Of a stretch of DNA of 6,794 bases, positions 5,717 to 6,794 are shown piece by piece (position 1 is the stretch's first letter; each line of letters begins with the position of its first letter). The notes beneath the pieces were generated by a model. That model was not told where the DNA came from. It made no database searches and saw only the letters and a program-made list of their open reading frames with translations. This DNA comes from Candidatus Thorarchaeota archaeon (GTDB taxonomy: Archaea; Asgardarchaeota; Thorarchaeia; Thorarchaeales; Thorarchaeaceae), in the NCBI GenBank assembly GCA_020355105.1, contig CP070658.1, positions 1,441,144 to 1,447,937 on the forward strand. The letters are read 5' to 3'. The position numbers were made by a program, and so were the translations under genes.

Positions 5717-6070
5717 ATGGTACCTGTATTTACTATGACTCTGATGGCACTTGTTCCAGCAGTTCTTGTCTTTCTCGCGCTTCTAACGTATGCTCAGAAA
5801 GGTCATAGTCCAAAGGAAGGAGATGGTGCTATTTGGACTGCCATGTTCTTCGCACTCGTCACACTCACATATGTTGGGGCGATGGTTGCTTTCATTGCTA
5901 GAAACGGACTAGGTCTGCCTTGGTTTGCACCAAATCTGGTTGAGGGAACACAGTACTTCTTCGTCAGTATCTCATCGATGGGATTTGCCCTCTTTGGACT
6001 AATCTTGCTCTTGGGCGGATTGGGTGCTTTGAAGACTCGTAGTATTCTGATACGGAGATCGAGGGAATAG
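5717..6070 (+). CDS. Small three-helix membrane protein, function unknown
   Basis: A 117-residue protein with three hydrophobic segments, at about 4-26, 38-61 and 80-105, and a basic tail (KTRSILIRRSRE). By the positive-inside rule the C-terminus is probably cytoplasmic, which puts the short GLGLPWFAPNLVEGTQ loop between helices 2 and 3 outside if the N-terminus is also external. I do not recognise a family. ATG 5717 is preferred; TTG 5708 would add three residues, and neither has a clear ribosome site. It lies 45 bases after the phosphodiesterase stop on the same strand, with no promoter visible between them, so co-transcription and a joint membrane role are likely. The last arginine-rich residues could contact phospholipid head groups. 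Confidence 0.75.
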   Translation: MVPVFTMTLMALVPAVLVFLALLTYAQKGHSPKEGDGAIWTAMFFALVTLTYVGAMVAFIARNGLGLPWFAPNLVEGTQYFFVSISSMGFALFGLILLLGGLGALKTRSILIRRSRE

Positions 6071-6240
6071 GAACTGAGTGCGGTGCCTTCGTAACTCTCG
6101 ATTCTTTGCAGAGTATCGATTAGATAGATTTGGCCCTCGCATACTTTCGGGAATCCGTCCCCCTCGGCTTCATTCCCTCAGATGAACATCTGCGTCCCAC
6201 AAAAGCCACAATTGACGGGGTTCTAACCATCTGGCCTGAT
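6071..6240. other. Intergenic stretch without a recognisable gene
   Basis: All frames are broken by stops and no tRNA or other RNA gene is recognisable. It contains an imperfect hairpin at 6099-6118 (CGATTCT / AGTATCG with one mismatch), shortly after the membrane protein gene and without a clean T-run, and a perfect dyad CAGATG-AA-CATCTG at 6179-6192. Confidence 0.4.
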
Positions 6241-6249
6241 TAGTATAGA
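6241..6249 (+). promoter_or_regulatory. Probable TATA box of the small protein / DNA polymerase operon
   Basis: TAGTATAGA is the best TATA-like element before ATG 6297. It predicts a transcript start near 6270 and a leader of about 27 bases that carries AGGG at 6284-6288, 8 bases before the start codon. Confidence 0.4.
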
Positions 6250-6296
6250 GACCGCCGCCTCAGTCTCTCGACACACACGAAAGTAGGGATGAAGAC

Positions 6297-6575
6297 ATGG
6301 GTAGAACTGCGCGCACTTTCAGAGATTCGATTTCAGTTGAAGAATCAAGATGGAAAGGATTTCGAAGAGTCCTGAAGCCAAACAGCCGGGGAGTTCTTGA
6401 TCGGGTCTTTGACTATGCTCGAGAATATGCCGATGCTGGCACCATGATAGTCACGCCACGGGTCATGGAAGTGGCCCTTGTTTCCACAGTGGTAGAGCTG
6501 CTCAAGGAAGTCGACGAGCTTCAAAAGAAACTCAATGAGATTGAGAAGGGGGTCCAGGAGAAAGGGGCTGGATGA
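6297..6575 (+). CDS. Small conserved archaeal protein with C-terminal coiled coil, upstream of DNA polymerase B
   Basis: A 92-residue protein. Residues 1-8 (MGRTARTF) and the following acidic/aromatic ESRWKGFRRVL segment (16-26) resemble a widespread small archaeal protein family that starts MGRTxPTFR and is annotated only as a domain of unknown function; I recognise this by pattern and could not search. Residues 32-49 form a likely helix (LDRVFDYAREYADAG), and 56-88 a heptad-like helix (VMEVALVSTVVELLKEVDEL, then QKKLNEIEK) suited to coiled-coil pairing. It has no cysteines and no membrane segment. Its start has AGGG 8 bases upstream. Its TGA overlaps the ATG of the DNA polymerase gene by 4 bp (ATGA), so the two are translationally coupled, which suggests that it works with the polymerase or replication machinery. 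An out-of-frame ATG at 6289 opens a short frame and is not the start. Confidence 0.75.
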   Translation: MGRTARTFRDSISVEESRWKGFRRVLKPNSRGVLDRVFDYAREYADAGTMIVTPRVMEVALVSTVVELLKEVDELQKKLNEIEKGVQEKGAG

Positions 6576-6794
6576 GGCAGGTCGGATGGCTTCTCGATGC
6601 CAGTGTGGACTACAGGAACCAAGCTCTGACCCTCTGGATCAAGGCCAATGAAAAGACTCGGGGCTACACGTATCGAGAGTTCAAACCATCGGTCTTTGTT
6701 AGTAGCGAGCAGATGAAAGGACTTGACTGGACTGACACGGAGGTCTTCAGTGCAGTACGCACACATCCAAACGTAACTGGAACGAAGTTAGAAC
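6572..6794 (+). CDS. polB: Family-B DNA polymerase, N-terminal fragment (3' partial)
   Basis: The frame stays open from ATG 6572 to the window end, 74 codons. The sequence GWLLDASVDYRNQALTLWIK at residues 5-24 matches the opening beta-hairpin of archaeal family-B DNA polymerases (GWLLDaxY...xxLWxK), followed by an aromatic segment FKPSVFVSS (38-46) that corresponds to the family's PYFYV strand. Only the N-terminal domain is present; the exonuclease, palm and thumb domains with their catalytic aspartates lie beyond the window. Family-B polymerases replicate archaeal chromosomes with PCNA. AGGAG at 6556-6560 lies 11 bases before the start, within the upstream gene, and the start overlaps that gene's stop. 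Recognition rests on the short N-terminus only. Confidence 0.78.
   Translation, partial: MRQVGWLLDASVDYRNQALTLWIKANEKTRGYTYREFKPSVFVSSEQMKGLDWTDTEVFSAVRTHPNVTGTKLE

Noticed and set aside
5669..5719. The frame stays open across the phosphodiesterase TGA into the membrane protein gene, suggesting stop-codon readthrough or one frame-broken gene.
   Set aside because: Only about 15 codons separate the stop from the next start, so an open stretch is expected by chance; no selenocysteine-insertion hairpin is evident and each protein has complete membrane segments of its own.
5578..5808. A 76-codon plus-strand frame spanning the phosphodiesterase end and membrane protein start.
   Set aside because: It overlaps two better-supported genes in another frame and has low-complexity Ser/Cys-rich content typical of a shadow frame.
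6210..6235. GGGGTTCTAACC resembles a tRNA T-arm.
   Set aside because: No acceptor stem, anticodon arm or D-arm can be assembled around it.
6175..6240. Possible C/D-box small RNA (GATGA near 6181, CTGA at 6236).
   Set aside because: The C box matches only 5 of 7 consensus bases and there is no terminal stem.

Overview
The window looks like a piece of an archaeal genome, most likely an Asgard archaeon of Thorarchaeota-like character. Four things support this. One gene encodes a eukaryote-like Rab/Ras small GTPase with a complete set of G motifs. Other genes belong to the archaeal/methanogen-type CO2-reduction machinery (HdrA-MvhD, FwdF, FwdD). The promoters are archaeal TATA boxes about 25-30 bases before the inferred transcript starts. 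The right edge carries the N-terminus of an archaeal family-B DNA polymerase. Base composition is balanced rather than AT-rich, which fits Thorarchaeota better than Loki- or Heimdallarchaeota, but the lineage is an inference.

Left block (1-2615): the end of an HdrA fused to an MvhD domain runs into an eight-cluster polyferredoxin of the FwdF family, 4 bases downstream. Facing it on the minus strand, overlapping the polyferredoxin end by 20 bp, is a small molybdopterin-dinucleotide-binding protein like formylmethanofuran dehydrogenase subunit D. Together they suggest an electron path from a flavin-based bifurcating Hdr module through an Fe-S wire to a formylmethanofuran dehydrogenase, as in the Wood-Ljungdahl methyl branch. 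The catalytic subunits are not in the window.

Middle block (2638-4072): the Rab-like GTPase gene lies 22 bases upstream of the FwdD-like gene on the minus strand and is probably co-transcribed with it. It is divergent from a DUF3786 gene on the plus strand. The 226-base divergent promoter region holds two TATA-like elements, a tandem 11-bp repeat, a dyad between the TATA box and start codon of the DUF3786 gene, and an 8-bp motif (CAGAACTG) shared by both sides.

Right block (4129-6794): a promoter drives a membrane-anchored, probably cell-surface phosphodiesterase/alkaline-phosphatase-superfamily enzyme rich in N-glycosylation sequons, followed by a three-helix membrane protein. After a 226-base gap with its own promoter come a small conserved coiled-coil protein and, overlapping its stop by 4 bp, the beginning of a family-B DNA polymerase that leaves the window. 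No RNA genes, CRISPR arrays or mobile elements were seen.
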